This document shows, piece after piece, positions 1-8,656 of a DNA stretch of 64,000 nt; position 1 is the stretch's first letter; the number at the start of each line of letters is the position of its first letter. This DNA comes from 62-47 sp051954235. Its GTDB lineage: Bacteria; Pseudomonadota; Alphaproteobacteria; Rhizobiales; Xanthobacteraceae. Under the pieces are notes generated by a model, which had not been told where the DNA came from, did no database searches, and saw only the letters and a program-made list of their open reading frames with translations. Both the position numbers and the translations under genes were made by a program. The DNA lies in NCBI GenBank assembly GCA_051954235.1, contig JBQCHY010000055.1, forward strand, positions 37,394 through 101,393, read 5' to 3'.

Positions 1-468
1 GGTATCGTCGCCGCACGCCGCGCGCGTATCCAGCAGCACATCGCGCAAGCCCTGCATCAGGGCGCGCAGATCGGTTTTCAGAACATGGTGAAACTGGAAC
101 GTCTGCCGTGTCGTCAGCCGCAGCGTATTGCCGGCATAGTCGCGCGCCAACGCGTCGAGCTTGAGCCATTGGTTCGCGCTCAGCACCCCGCCCGGCAAAC
201 GCACCCGCGCCATGAAGCTGAAAGCCGCTTCCAGTTTCTGACGGCGGCGTTCGTCGCGAATGTCGCGGTCGTCCTGCTGATAGATGCCGTGAAACTTCAT
301 CAGCTTGGTGTCGTTGACAGTCACCGCGCCGGTAATCGGATCGAACAGGCTTTCGTTAATGGTGCCGCGCAGTTGCCGGCTGTTGGCCTTCAGCGTCTCG
401 TCCGGCCCGAGCTTTTCCAGCGGCTGCGAAAGGTCCCGGCTGCGATCCACCGTTGTTGTGTTCGTCAT
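1..468 (-). CDS. cysI: Sulfite reductase hemoprotein subunit (beta), N-terminal part
   Basis: The frame runs off the left edge, so only the first 156 codons are present. It starts at ATG 468, nine bases after the cysJ stop, with a TGAGG ribosome site overlapping that stop. The N-terminus contains the motifs LRGTINE, FHGIYQQDDRD and LRLTTRQTFQFH, which match the N-terminal half of CysI/nitrite-sulfite reductases. In the family this subunit carries sirohaem and a 4Fe-4S cluster and reduces sulfite to sulfide with electrons from CysJ. The cluster cysteines lie outside the window. Same-strand coupling to cysJ supports an NADPH-dependent assimilatory enzyme. Confidence 0.9.
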   Translation of the reverse strand, partial: MTNTTTVDRSRDLSQPLEKLGPDETLKANSRQLRGTINESLFDPITGAVTVNDTKLMKFHGIYQQDDRDIRDERRRQKLEAAFSFMARVRLPGGVLSANQWLKLDALARDYAGNTLRLTTRQTFQFHHVLKTDLRALMQGLRDVLLDTRAACGDDT

Positions 469-477
469 ATGGGAGCC

Positions 478-2319
478 TCAGTAAACGTCGCGCTGGTAGC
501 GATGATCGCGTTGGAGTTCTGCAAGATATTCGGTCGCGGCATCAGCATCGCGGCCGCTTTCCTGCACGATGATGTCGAGCAAGGTGGCATGCACGTCCGG
601 CGCGAGATGCGCGGCATCGCCGCAGACATAGATGTGTGCGCCTTCCTCAAGCCATGCATAGACGTCGCGGCTGTTCTGGCGCAGGCGATCCTGCACGTAG
701 GCTTTCGGCGTCCGGTCGCGCGAGAAGGCGACGTCCATCCGCGTCAGCACCTTGTCCTTCAACAGGCCCTGCCATTCGGTCTGATAGAGGAAGTCGCTGC
801 GGAAATTGCGCTCGCCGAACACCAGCCACGAATGCCCCGACGCGCCCCGCGCCTCACGCTCCTGCATGAAGGCGCGATAGGGCGCAACGCCGGTGCCGGC
901 ACCGATCATCAGGATCTCGGCATCGTCCTGCGGCAGACGGAAATGTGGGTTGCTCTGGATATAGACCGGCACAACGGCATCCGGCGCGGCGTGCTGCGCC
1001 AGATAGCTGGAGGCAACGCCGGCGCGCGGCTGCCCGTCGAGATCGTAGCGCACTGTGCCGACGGTGAGATGCGCTTCGTCCGGAACGGCGGCAAGGCTCG
1101 ATGAAATCGAATAGAGCCGCGGCTGCAACGGCCGCAGCCCGCGCAGCAGCGCATCAGCGTCGATGCCCTTCACCGGAAACTGCCGGATGATATCGACGAC
1201 GTGATGCTCGCGCATGAAAGCCGAACGCGCCTCCGCCTGCTCCGGCCCACGCAGACGCGCCAGCGCCGCCGCGCCGCTCAGTTCGGCCCAGTGATCGATG
1301 AAGCGCGGCGTCACCGCGCTGACCTCGAAGGCTGACGACAACGCCTCGCCAAGCGGTAACTGCTTCTGCTTGACGGTGACAGACGCATCCGCCGCAAGCC
1401 CAAGCCTCTCCAGCACCGCCTCGACCACCGCCGGATCGTTCCGCGGGACGACGCCGAGTGCGTCACCCGGCTCGTACACCAAACCCGAGCCTTCCAGCGA
1501 CAGTTCGATGTGTCGGGTTTCCTTGCTCGAACCGCGTCCGGTCAGGACGATGTTATCGATGACGGTTGCCGCAAACGGATTCTGTTTGTCGAACGCAGAG
1601 GTCGCGGCCGGCGCGGCAACAGACGTGCGCGCGGTTGCCGGCGCAAGTGCCGGTGCGGCCTCCTGAGGTGCAAGTTTCGCAACAACAGCCTTGATCCATC
1701 CCGGCGCGGCTTCGTCGAAATCGACGTCGCAATCGACACGTGCTTCGAGCCGCGTCGCACCGAGCTCTTCCAGGCGACGGTCGATCCGCTTGCCGCCTTC
1801 GCAATATTTCTCGTAGGTGGAATCACCCAATGCAAGGACAGCGAAACGCAGGTCCGGCAGCTTCGGTGCCTTGCGACCTTCGAGGAATTCGAAGAACGCG
1901 ACGGCCGATTGCGGCGGATCGCCCTCGCCGTGTGTGCTGGTGATCACCAGCAGATCCTGCTCGTCCTTCAGCTTGCGCGTCTTGTAGTCGGCCATGTCCG
2001 ACACAGTCGCGACGACGCCCTGTTGCTTCGCGGCTTCGGCGACACTCTTGGCGAGGCCGCGACTGTTGCCGGTCTCGGTGCCGTAGAGCACCGTCAGCGT
2101 TCGCGTTTCGATTGCCGGAGCCAGTGGCTGCTCCGGCGGGGCGCGTTCAAGCACTGCGACCTGATCGAAGCCACCGGGGCCGCGCGCCGTGGAGCCGACG
2201 CCCGCGAAGTAACCACTGAGCCACAGTGCCTGCGCCGGTTGCAGCGAGACCGCGAGGTCGTTGATCCGTTCCCACTGATCGCTGCTCAGGCCAGGGCCCG
2301 AGAATTCCATCTTGGTCAT
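478..2319 (-). CDS. cysJ: Sulfite reductase [NADPH] flavoprotein subunit alpha
   Basis: This 613-residue diflavin reductase passes electrons from NADPH through FAD and FMN to the CysI hemoprotein. A flavodoxin domain has the FMN phosphate loop GTETGNS near residues 80-86. A FAD-binding region follows with RLYSISSS near residue 400, then an NADPH region with GAGTGVAPYRAF. The protein ends in RDVY, a CysJ-type terminus. An in-frame ATG lies 60 bases upstream, but the sequence before MTKMEFSGPG looks non-conserved and GGATTGAG precedes ATG 2319, so I chose that start. The order cysJ then cysI and the nine-base gap suggest one operon for sulfate assimilation. Confidence 0.93.
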   Translation of the reverse strand: MTKMEFSGPGLSSDQWERINDLAVSLQPAQALWLSGYFAGVGSTARGPGGFDQVAVLERAPPEQPLAPAIETRTLTVLYGTETGNSRGLAKSVAEAAKQQGVVATVSDMADYKTRKLKDEQDLLVITSTHGEGDPPQSAVAFFEFLEGRKAPKLPDLRFAVLALGDSTYEKYCEGGKRIDRRLEELGATRLEARVDCDVDFDEAAPGWIKAVVAKLAPQEAAPALAPATARTSVAAPAATSAFDKQNPFAATVIDNIVLTGRGSSKETRHIELSLEGSGLVYEPGDALGVVPRNDPAVVEAVLERLGLAADASVTVKQKQLPLGEALSSAFEVSAVTPRFIDHWAELSGAAALARLRGPEQAEARSAFMREHHVVDIIRQFPVKGIDADALLRGLRPLQPRLYSISSSLAAVPDEAHLTVGTVRYDLDGQPRAGVASSYLAQHAAPDAVVPVYIQSNPHFRLPQDDAEILMIGAGTGVAPYRAFMQEREARGASGHSWLVFGERNFRSDFLYQTEWQGLLKDKVLTRMDVAFSRDRTPKAYVQDRLRQNSRDVYAWLEEGAHIYVCGDAAHLAPDVHATLLDIIVQESGRDADAATEYLAELQRDHRYQRDVY

Positions 2320-2482
2320 CGCACTCAATCCCGGTGCCGTTCGGCGCTGTTCGATCCGCTTTGGCGCGGCGCGGATCATCGGAAGCGCACCACCGTCGAA
2401 GACGAAATGGCCACATTCGTCGCTGTTCGCGCGTGAATGGGCCGAGTGCTAAAATCGGCATTTTCTTGAGCAAAATCAACGA

Positions 2483-2501
2483 GATTGATATTTTCTCAAT
2501 C
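2483..2501. promoter_or_regulatory. Inverted repeat upstream of cysJ (candidate operator)
   Basis: GATTGA-N7-TCAATC is a perfect 6-bp inverted repeat in an AT-rich patch about 165 bases upstream of the cysJ start. It could bind a regulator of sulfur assimilation, but that is inference; no experimentally known site is recognised. The rest of 2320-2621 shows no gene. Confidence 0.3.
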
Positions 2502-2621
2502 GTCGATGCGGCGTTCGAGTTGTTCTCGCCCGGCGTGCGCGGACAGTAAGAATCTTGCGCGCACCACCAAAACCGGTTCCGAACGACGCGACTCTGCATG
2601 CGATACGGGACCGCCAAACAC

Positions 2622-2655
2622 AAAAAAGCGGCTGACCGAATCCGGCCAGCCGCTT
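2622..2655 (-). terminator. Rho-independent terminator after the binding-protein gene
   Basis: On the minus strand AAGCGGCTG pairs with CAGCCGCTT in a 9-bp stem followed by TTTTTT. It lies about 30 bases after the stop of the binding-protein gene at 2686-3903 and should end that transcript. Confidence 0.85.
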
Positions 2656-2685
2656 GCGTCAGCAACGCGAAAGATCGATCGCGCC

Positions 2686-3903
2686 TTACTTCTTGATCAT
2701 CGGACAGTTACCGTCCTTGAGCGGGCGGAACGCTTCGGCAGCCGGAATGGTCTGCACCAGCTTGTAATAGTCCCACGGCCCCTTGGATTCCGCCGGCGAC
2801 TTTACCTGGAACAGATACATGTTGTGGATGTGACGACCATCCTCGCGCACGGTGCCCTTGCCGAACAGCGGATCGTCGGATGGCATCTCCTTCATCTTCG
2901 CGATGATCGTCGGACCATCCGAGGTGTTGGCCGCGGCCGCCGCGCGCAGATAATGCAGCGTGCCCGCATAGACGCCGGCCTGAATCATAGTCGGCCGCTT
3001 GCCGCCAGTCATCGCCGCGAAACGATCGGAGAATTTTCGCGTGCCGTCATTCATGTCCCAGTAAAACGCCTCGGTGAGATAAAGGCCCTTGGCGACGCTG
3101 AGGCCGATGGCGTTGACGTCGGTGACCTGCATCAGCAACGCCGCCAGTTCCTGACCGCCGGCCTGCAATCCGAACTCCGATGCCTGCTTCACCGAGTTGA
3201 TGGTGTCGCCGACCGCATTGGCGAGCGCGACGACCTTGGCTTTGCTGGCCTGAGCCTGCAACAGGAACGACGAGAAGTCCGCCGTACCGGTTGGGTGACG
3301 CACGCTGCCGAGCACCTTGCCGCCTTCCGCTTTCACCACGGCGGCCGCATCGTGCTCCAGCGAATGCCCGAACGCATAGTCAGCCGTGACAAAGAACCAA
3401 GTGTCTTTCTTGGCGCGCAGCAGCGCCAGCGCCGTGCCGTGCGCCAGCGACCAGGTGTCGTAGCTCCACTGCACGGTGTTCGGCGAACACTTCTCACCGG
3501 TGAGAAGCGAGGTGCCCGGACCGGACGCGATGAACGCCGCCTTGCTGCCGCGCACCACTTCCTGCACGGCCAGCGCGACAGACGAGAACGGAACGTCGAG
3601 AATCGCATCGACTTTGTCGACGTCAACCCAGCGCCGCGCCAGCGTGCCGCCGATGTCGGCCTTGTTCTGATGATCGCCCTGAATCAGCTCGATCTTGATA
3701 TCCGGCTTTTCTTTATGGAAATCCTCGATCGCCAGCTTCGCTGCGGCAACCGAACCGGGTCCTGTCGAGTCCGCTGCGAAGCCGCTCAGGTCGGTCAGCA
3801 CGCCGAGCTTCAACGTATTGTTGGGAATTTCCGCCTGCGCGGTCCCCATCGCCAGCATCAGGGCAGCAGCGCCCGCCAGAAAACCCGTCATCGATCTCAG
3901 CAT
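2686..3903 (-). CDS. ABC transporter substrate-binding protein, LivK/Peripla_BP_6 type
   Basis: This 405-residue periplasmic protein has a signal peptide ending at AQA-EIPNN (about residue 24) and the two-lobed receptor fold of branched-chain amino acid/amide/carboxylate binding proteins. Recognisable segments include LKLGVLTDLSG at the mature N-terminus and ELIQGDHQNKADIG. GGGAG precedes ATG 3903 by about nine bases. It lies 56 bases downstream of the HMG-CoA reductase gene on the same strand, so the two are probably cotranscribed. No permease or ATPase genes are adjacent, so it must use a transporter encoded elsewhere. The ligand is unknown; the context hints at an isoprenoid- or leucine-related carboxylate, which is inference. 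Confidence 0.85.
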   Translation of the reverse strand: MLRSMTGFLAGAAALMLAMGTAQAEIPNNTLKLGVLTDLSGFAADSTGPGSVAAAKLAIEDFHKEKPDIKIELIQGDHQNKADIGGTLARRWVDVDKVDAILDVPFSSVALAVQEVVRGSKAAFIASGPGTSLLTGEKCSPNTVQWSYDTWSLAHGTALALLRAKKDTWFFVTADYAFGHSLEHDAAAVVKAEGGKVLGSVRHPTGTADFSSFLLQAQASKAKVVALANAVGDTINSVKQASEFGLQAGGQELAALLMQVTDVNAIGLSVAKGLYLTEAFYWDMNDGTRKFSDRFAAMTGGKRPTMIQAGVYAGTLHYLRAAAAANTSDGPTIIAKMKEMPSDDPLFGKGTVREDGRHIHNMYLFQVKSPAESKGPWDYYKLVQTIPAAEAFRPLKDGNCPMIKK

Positions 3904-3959
3904 TCCATCTCACTCCCGTTTTTGATCTTGTTGAAGTCCAGTCGAAAAAGCGGCTTCGC

Positions 3960-5243
3960 CTAACGGCGAAGACCGTTCAACACCTCCTGCGCGACATCGA
4001 TGCGAACAGTGCCGCGCTCCACCAGCGCCTTCGCCACCGCGTCGATCTCGTCTCCGACAGCGCCAGCCATCATCGCGATGTTCTGCGCATGCAACCCCAT
4101 GTGCCCGGCCTGAATGCCGGTGGTGGCGAGCGCTTTCAGCGCCGAGAAATTCTGTGCGAGACCGACCGCCGCGATGATGCGGGCCAGCCGCTCCGCCGTG
4201 GTCACGCCGAGAATTTTCAAACACGCCTGCGCGGTCGGATGAATCTTGGTAGCACCGCCGATCAGGCCGACCGCCAGCGGCAGCTCGATCGAGCCCGACA
4301 GATTGCCATCGGCATCGATCTCGTAACGCGTAAGACTCGTGTAACGGCCGCTGCGTGCCGCGAAGGCGTGTGCGCCCGCTTCCACCGCCCGGGTGTCGTT
4401 GCCGGTGGCCAGCACCACGGCACTGATGCCGTTCATGATGCCTTTGTTATGCGTCGCGGCGCGATACGGATCGGCCTCCGCGAACTGATAGGCGCTGATG
4501 ATGCCGTCGCGCACGCTCGCGCCGCCGATTTCGTCGAGCGTCCACGTCGCATGAGCGCGCGCCAATCGCCGGTCCGCCAGATTGGAGAGGATGCGCAGAA
4601 ACACCTTGCCACCGCTCCACGCCGCGATGTGCGGCGCGATCTTTTCCGCCATGGTGTTGACGGCATTCGCCCCCATCGCGTCGCGCGTGTCGACGATCAG
4701 ATGCGTGATCAGCATGACGCCGCCAAGGGTATCGAGAATCCGCACCTCGAGGTCGCGGAAGCCGCCGCCGAGCTTGACCAGCAGCGGATCGCAGTCGTCG
4801 CAGATACGCTTGATCTCGTCGCGCTTCTCCAGCAGTCGCAGCCGCGCCGCGTGCGGATCGGACACGCCGACCGCCTGCACCTGCGCGATCATCAAGGTGC
4901 CGGAGACCGACGTCGTGAATCCGCCGACGTAGTTCTGCCGCGCGGCGTTGCAGACCGCCGCGACCACCGAGGACTCCTCGGTCGCCATCGGCACCAGAAC
5001 GTCCTCGCCGTCGATCCGCAGGTTGGTGGCGATGCCGATCGGCACGTTCATCGTGGCGATGACGTTCTCGATCATCTTGTCGGCCAGTTGCACCGGCAGA
5101 TTGCCCATGTTGGCGAGATGATCGACGGTCGCCTGGTCGAGCCCGGCGAATGCCGCCACCAGATCGAGCCGCTCGGCCGGGGTCTTGCGATGAAAGCCAG
5201 CGATACGCGCGCTGCGATTGCGGCCGTGCCCGGGGATCGTCAT
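3960..5243 (-). CDS. Hydroxymethylglutaryl-CoA reductase, degradative (class II)
   Basis: This 427-residue protein matches class II HMG-CoA reductases, which interconvert mevalonate and HMG-CoA; in Pseudomonas mevalonii the enzyme works in mevalonate breakdown. Visible landmarks are ENVIATMNVPIG (59-70), VPMATEESSVVAA with the catalytic Glu near 89, HNKGIMNG with Lys267, GND with Asp283, and GHMGLHAQNIA with the C-terminal His at 381 or 385. GGAAGG precedes ATG 5243 by six bases. It is divergent from a MocR-type regulator and followed by a periplasmic binding protein, which suggests an inducible catabolic locus. No HMG-CoA lyase is in the window. Confidence 0.9.
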   Translation of the reverse strand: MTIPGHGRNRSARIAGFHRKTPAERLDLVAAFAGLDQATVDHLANMGNLPVQLADKMIENVIATMNVPIGIATNLRIDGEDVLVPMATEESSVVAAVCNAARQNYVGGFTTSVSGTLMIAQVQAVGVSDPHAARLRLLEKRDEIKRICDDCDPLLVKLGGGFRDLEVRILDTLGGVMLITHLIVDTRDAMGANAVNTMAEKIAPHIAAWSGGKVFLRILSNLADRRLARAHATWTLDEIGGASVRDGIISAYQFAEADPYRAATHNKGIMNGISAVVLATGNDTRAVEAGAHAFAARSGRYTSLTRYEIDADGNLSGSIELPLAVGLIGGATKIHPTAQACLKILGVTTAERLARIIAAVGLAQNFSALKALATTGIQAGHMGLHAQNIAMMAGAVGDEIDAVAKALVERGTVRIDVAQEVLNGLRR

Positions 5244-5301
5244 TCCTCACCTTCCCTGTCGTCAGGCCTGCCGGCCCCTGTTGGTTGAACCGTACGCGCG
5301 G

Positions 5302-5371
5302 ATGGGTACAGTACAAGGAACGCTTTGCGCATTTTGGACGACACTCGTACCAGCAGGCCAATGGGTACAGT
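5302..5371. promoter_or_regulatory. Repeated GGTAC half-sites, candidate MocR operator
   Basis: ATGGGTACAGT occurs twice as an exact 11-bp direct repeat, at 5302-5312 and 5361-5371. An inverted GGTACG half-site lies between them at 5346-5351. The cluster sits between the divergent HMG-CoA reductase and MocR genes and overlaps both possible MocR start codons. MocR/GabR/PdxR regulators bind spaced direct repeats in their divergent promoters, so activation of the enzyme gene and autoregulation are both plausible. Confidence 0.55.
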
Positions 5372-6782
5372 TGAGCAGCCTGACATTCGCGGTTCGCGAT
5401 CCCGCGTCGAAAGCATCTTCGATGCCATCGTCGGCCGGATCGAACGCGGCCTGATCCGGCCCGGCGAGCGGCTACCGTCGATCCGCGTCGCGGCGAAGAC
5501 ATTCGGCGTCTCGAAGAACACCACCGTCGATGCTTACGATCGTCTCGTCGCATCGGGACAGGTGGAGAGCCGGCCCGGCTCCGGCTTCTACGTCTCGGCG
5601 CACCGGCCCAAGCGCGCCGAACAGAAATCGCCGGACAAGATCGAAGCGGTCGATATCGTCTGGCTGCTGCGCGAACAACTCGACAAACGCTACGAAGTGC
5701 GGATCGGCGACGGCCGACCGCCGGCGGCCTGGATGGAGGGCTCCGAAGTCGGCGCGCATCTGCGGCCGGTGACGCGCCCCGGCAAACGGCAGTTACCGGA
5801 AAGCTATGGCAGTCCTTATGGCCTGCTGCCTTTGCGCCAGCGCATCGCGCTGATGCTGGCGGAGCGCTCCATCAACGTCGATCCAACACAGGTGCTGCTG
5901 ACGCAAGGTGCCAACGACGCGCTCGACATGATCGTGCGGCATTTCATCGAACCGGGAGATCCGGTTCTCGTCGATAACCCCGGCTATTATCCACTATTCG
6001 GCAAGCTACGGCTTGCCAAGGCAAAACTGATCGGTGTGCGGCGCAATGCCGACGGCCCCGGTCCCGACGACCTTGCGCGCCTCGCCGCCACGACCGGCGC
6101 GAAACTATTCTTCACACAGTCGCTGGCTCATAATCCGACAGGCTGCTCGATTACGTTACCGGTCGCGTATCGGCTGATGCAGGTCGCGACCCAGCATCAT
6201 CTGCGGATCGTCGATACAGATCCGTTCGCCGATATCCTGCCGGCCGGCAGCCCGCGGCTGGCGGCACTCGATCAACTCGACCGCGTGATCTATGTCGGCA
6301 CCTTCGCCAAGACACTGTCCGCCAGCCTGCGTTCCGGTTACATCGCCGCCGATGCCGACACGATCGGCGCACTCGCCGATCTGAAGATGATCACCCGTGC
6401 CAACAGCTCCGGGTATGTCGAGCAGATCATCTACGACCTGATCACCAGCGGACGCTATCGGGGCCACCTGAAACGTCTTGGCGGACGCATTGAAGTCGCC
6501 ACCGCCGCCGCACATCACAGCCTCGCGAAACTCGGTTTGCCGGTATTCGGCCATCCCGGTGGCGGCTTCTACATGTGGTGCGAACTGCCGCCCCATGTCG
6601 ACGACAAGCATCTGTCGAAGATCGCCGCCGCGCAAAGCATCCTGCTGGCCCCGGGTTCGGCTTTCAATCCGGAAGCGACGCCGAAGCCGCCGGCGATGCG
6701 GGTCAACATCGCCTACGCGGGCGATGCCCGCTTTGCCCGCTTCATGCGCGAGAACGACGCAACGTTCTCGCGCATGAAATAG
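5325..6782 (+). CDS. MocR-type (GntR-family) transcriptional regulator with aminotransferase-like domain
   Basis: This protein of up to 485 residues begins with a GntR winged helix (GLIRPGERLPSIRVAAKTFGVSK region, about residues 40-80). A fold type I aminotransferase-like domain follows, with the PLP-lysine motif GTFAKTLS and the cofactor segment LAHNPTGCS. MocR regulators sense PLP adducts or amino compounds and control neighbouring genes. The start is uncertain: TTG 5325 has AAGGA upstream, while ATG 5361 would give 473 residues and lies on one of the operator repeats. It is divergent from the HMG-CoA reductase gene, its likely target, and its stop abuts the stop of the convergent AhpD-like gene. 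Confidence 0.9.
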   Translation: MRILDDTRTSRPMGTVEQPDIRGSRSRVESIFDAIVGRIERGLIRPGERLPSIRVAAKTFGVSKNTTVDAYDRLVASGQVESRPGSGFYVSAHRPKRAEQKSPDKIEAVDIVWLLREQLDKRYEVRIGDGRPPAAWMEGSEVGAHLRPVTRPGKRQLPESYGSPYGLLPLRQRIALMLAERSINVDPTQVLLTQGANDALDMIVRHFIEPGDPVLVDNPGYYPLFGKLRLAKAKLIGVRRNADGPGPDDLARLAATTGAKLFFTQSLAHNPTGCSITLPVAYRLMQVATQHHLRIVDTDPFADILPAGSPRLAALDQLDRVIYVGTFAKTLSASLRSGYIAADADTIGALADLKMITRANSSGYVEQIIYDLITSGRYRGHLKRLGGRIEVATAAAHHSLAKLGLPVFGHPGGGFYMWCELPPHVDDKHLSKIAAAQSILLAPGSAFNPEATPKPPAMRVNIAYAGDARFARFMRENDATFSRMK

Positions 6783-7334
6783 CTACTCCGCCGCCTCGCG
6801 CACGGTAACGCCCTGCTCGATATCGAGCTGCAAAATATCATTGAGGCGATTGAAGGCGCCACATAGCGCGATGCGCCACGTCAGTTCGACGATCTGCGCT
6901 TCGCTGAAATGCTGCTTGAGGCGATCGAAGATTTCGTCGCGGGTGCGATTCCAGTTGGTGGTGACCGCGATCGAGTATTCCACGATCAGCTTGTCGAGAT
7001 CGTCGAGTTCGGGATGATCCTTGTAGTCGAGCAGGCGCGCGGCGCCTTCCTCGGAGACGCCCTGCACCGCCAGCTTCGGGGCGTGATGCGAGACGCAATA
7101 AGTGCACTGGTTGAGCAGCGAGACGGTGACCAGCGCCAATTCCAGATGACGCTTCTTGATCACGCCTTCGTCCGCCAGCGCCACCAGCATCGACCAGGTG
7201 TGATCGAAGATCGGCGGTCGATGCGCCATCACCCCGGCCTGATTTTCAAACGGCCCATAGGTGGTCATGCTGTCCCACAACGGCTGCAAGGCGGGCGGCA
7301 GATCGGCTTTGGTCTTGATCGAAATACGGCTCAT
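6783..7334 (-). CDS. Carboxymuconolactone decarboxylase family (AhpD-like) protein
   Basis: This 183-residue all-helical protein has the AhpD core motif CTYCVSHH, a CxxC followed by a His. That motif is typical of peroxidase-linked members rather than true gamma-carboxymuconolactone decarboxylases. GGAG lies seven bases before ATG 7334; a second ATG five codons upstream is less well placed. It follows the deacetylase gene by 50 bases on the same strand and is probably in its operon. A redox or alkylhydroperoxidase-like role is the family expectation; the substrate is unknown. Confidence 0.85.
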   Translation of the reverse strand: MSRISIKTKADLPPALQPLWDSMTTYGPFENQAGVMAHRPPIFDHTWSMLVALADEGVIKKRHLELALVTVSLLNQCTYCVSHHAPKLAVQGVSEEGAARLLDYKDHPELDDLDKLIVEYSIAVTTNWNRTRDEIFDRLKQHFSEAQIVELTWRIALCGAFNRLNDILQLDIEQGVTVREAAE

Positions 7335-7384
7335 TGCAGCACTCCACATTCGCTGTTCGTCTATTTCAATGTTGCGCGGTCGGG

Positions 7385-8410
7385 TCAACAATTCTGCTCG
7401 AAACCGCCGAGGGCGGCGGTGAGATTGGCACCGAGGATATCCGACAGGTAGCCGCCTTCCTGCACGAAGACGGTCGGCAGGCCGATCGACGCGATGGCGG
7501 CGCCGATGCGGTGAAAGCCATCGGTGGTCACGGCAAGGCCCGCCAGCGGATCCTGTTCGGACGCATCGAGCCCGAGAGCGACCACCAACGCGCCGGGCGC
7601 GAATGCCGCCAGCATCGCCTTGGCGCGCGCTAACGCCGCGATGAAGCCATCGTCGCCAGTGCCGAGCGGCAACGGAATGTTGAGATTCGAGCCAAGCCCC
7701 GCACCGGCGCCACGCTCGTGCGCATGGCCCCAGACGAACGGATAGAACCGCGCCGGATCGGCATGGATCGAAATCGTCAGCACGTCGCCGCGTTCGTAGA
7801 AAATGCCTTGCGTGCCGTTGCCATGATGCACGTCGATATCGAGGATCGCCACGCGCTCGTGCATCTGTCGCAAATGCGCGGCGGCGATCGCGGAGTTGTT
7901 GAGAAAGCAGAAGCCGCCCGCCATGTCGGCAAACGCATGATGTCCGGGCGGCCGGCACAGCGCGTAACTCGCCCGCTCGCCATCGATCACCAGTTGCGCG
8001 GCCGTGACCGCGACATCGGTCGCCGCGCATGCGCCTTGCCAGGTGCCGGGGCCGATCGGGCATGCGGTGTCCGCGGTGTGCCAGCCGAGCTTGCCGGTAA
8101 TATGTGTCGGATAAGTCGCCGCGTGGCGCACCGGATGAATGTTGGCGATCATTTCCGGGCCGGAATCGCCAAGCGCCACCCACTCGTCCCAGGCCTCCGC
8201 AAGGAAGGCGAGATAGTCCGCACTGTGCACCCGCGCCCGCGGTCCCTGCCCGAACTCTTGCGGCGCGATCAGCGTGTGACCGCCGGCCTTGACGCCAATC
8301 AGCAGGCGGTCGGCACGCTCCGGCTGTTCGGTGGTGCGCTTGACCACGCCGCGCACCAGAAAGAATTGCGGATCGTGACTGCGGTGATGTTCGCTATAGA
8401 CGGCTTTCAA
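7385..8410 (-). CDS. Histone deacetylase family protein, acetylpolyamine amidohydrolase type
   Basis: This zinc amidohydrolase of the arginase/deacetylase fold has the catalytic pair PPGHHAF, the metal ligands DIDVHHGNGTQ and GLDASEQDP, and a C-terminal EGGYL tyrosine. The segment ISIHADPARFYPF and the following Gly-rich region resemble acetylpolyamine amidohydrolases, which deacetylate acetylputrescine, acetylspermidine and related amines. I chose TTG 8410 because it gives the family-like N-terminus KAVYSEHH and has GGGAA eight bases upstream. GTG 8446 would add 12 residues. It heads a minus-strand pair with the AhpD-like gene and is divergent from an MFS transporter, so uptake plus hydrolysis of acetylated amines is a possible joint role. 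Confidence 0.88.
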   Translation of the reverse strand: MKAVYSEHHRSHDPQFFLVRGVVKRTTEQPERADRLLIGVKAGGHTLIAPQEFGQGPRARVHSADYLAFLAEAWDEWVALGDSGPEMIANIHPVRHAATYPTHITGKLGWHTADTACPIGPGTWQGACAATDVAVTAAQLVIDGERASYALCRPPGHHAFADMAGGFCFLNNSAIAAAHLRQMHERVAILDIDVHHGNGTQGIFYERGDVLTISIHADPARFYPFVWGHAHERGAGAGLGSNLNIPLPLGTGDDGFIAALARAKAMLAAFAPGALVVALGLDASEQDPLAGLAVTTDGFHRIGAAIASIGLPTVFVQEGGYLSDILGANLTAALGGFEQNC

Positions 8411-8537
8411 GATTGCGTTCCCATGCAGGATCGAGGCGGTCGACACTATGGGACATGACAGCGCCGAGACCAGACGACTTTATGCCAAAATCGCAGCCGT
8501 GGTCATCGTGCGCTGCAATAGCGTCCATGGCGATCCG

Positions 8538-8553
8538 CATGCATGAATGCATG
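8538..8553. promoter_or_regulatory. Palindrome CATGCAT-GA-ATGCATG in divergent promoter
   Basis: A perfect 7-bp inverted repeat with a two-base spacer lies midway between the divergent deacetylase and MFS starts, flanked by ATCC and GGAT. It is a candidate operator for both genes. No dedicated regulator gene is adjacent. Confidence 0.45.
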
Positions 8554-8656
8554 GATAGCCATCACAATCGCGGGCTCGCAGCGATATCGCTGATACGTGC
8601 CTTGCAGTCCGTGCGCTTTCAGAGTAGGCGCTGCCGGGCGGGGGTTGAAAGCCGAC

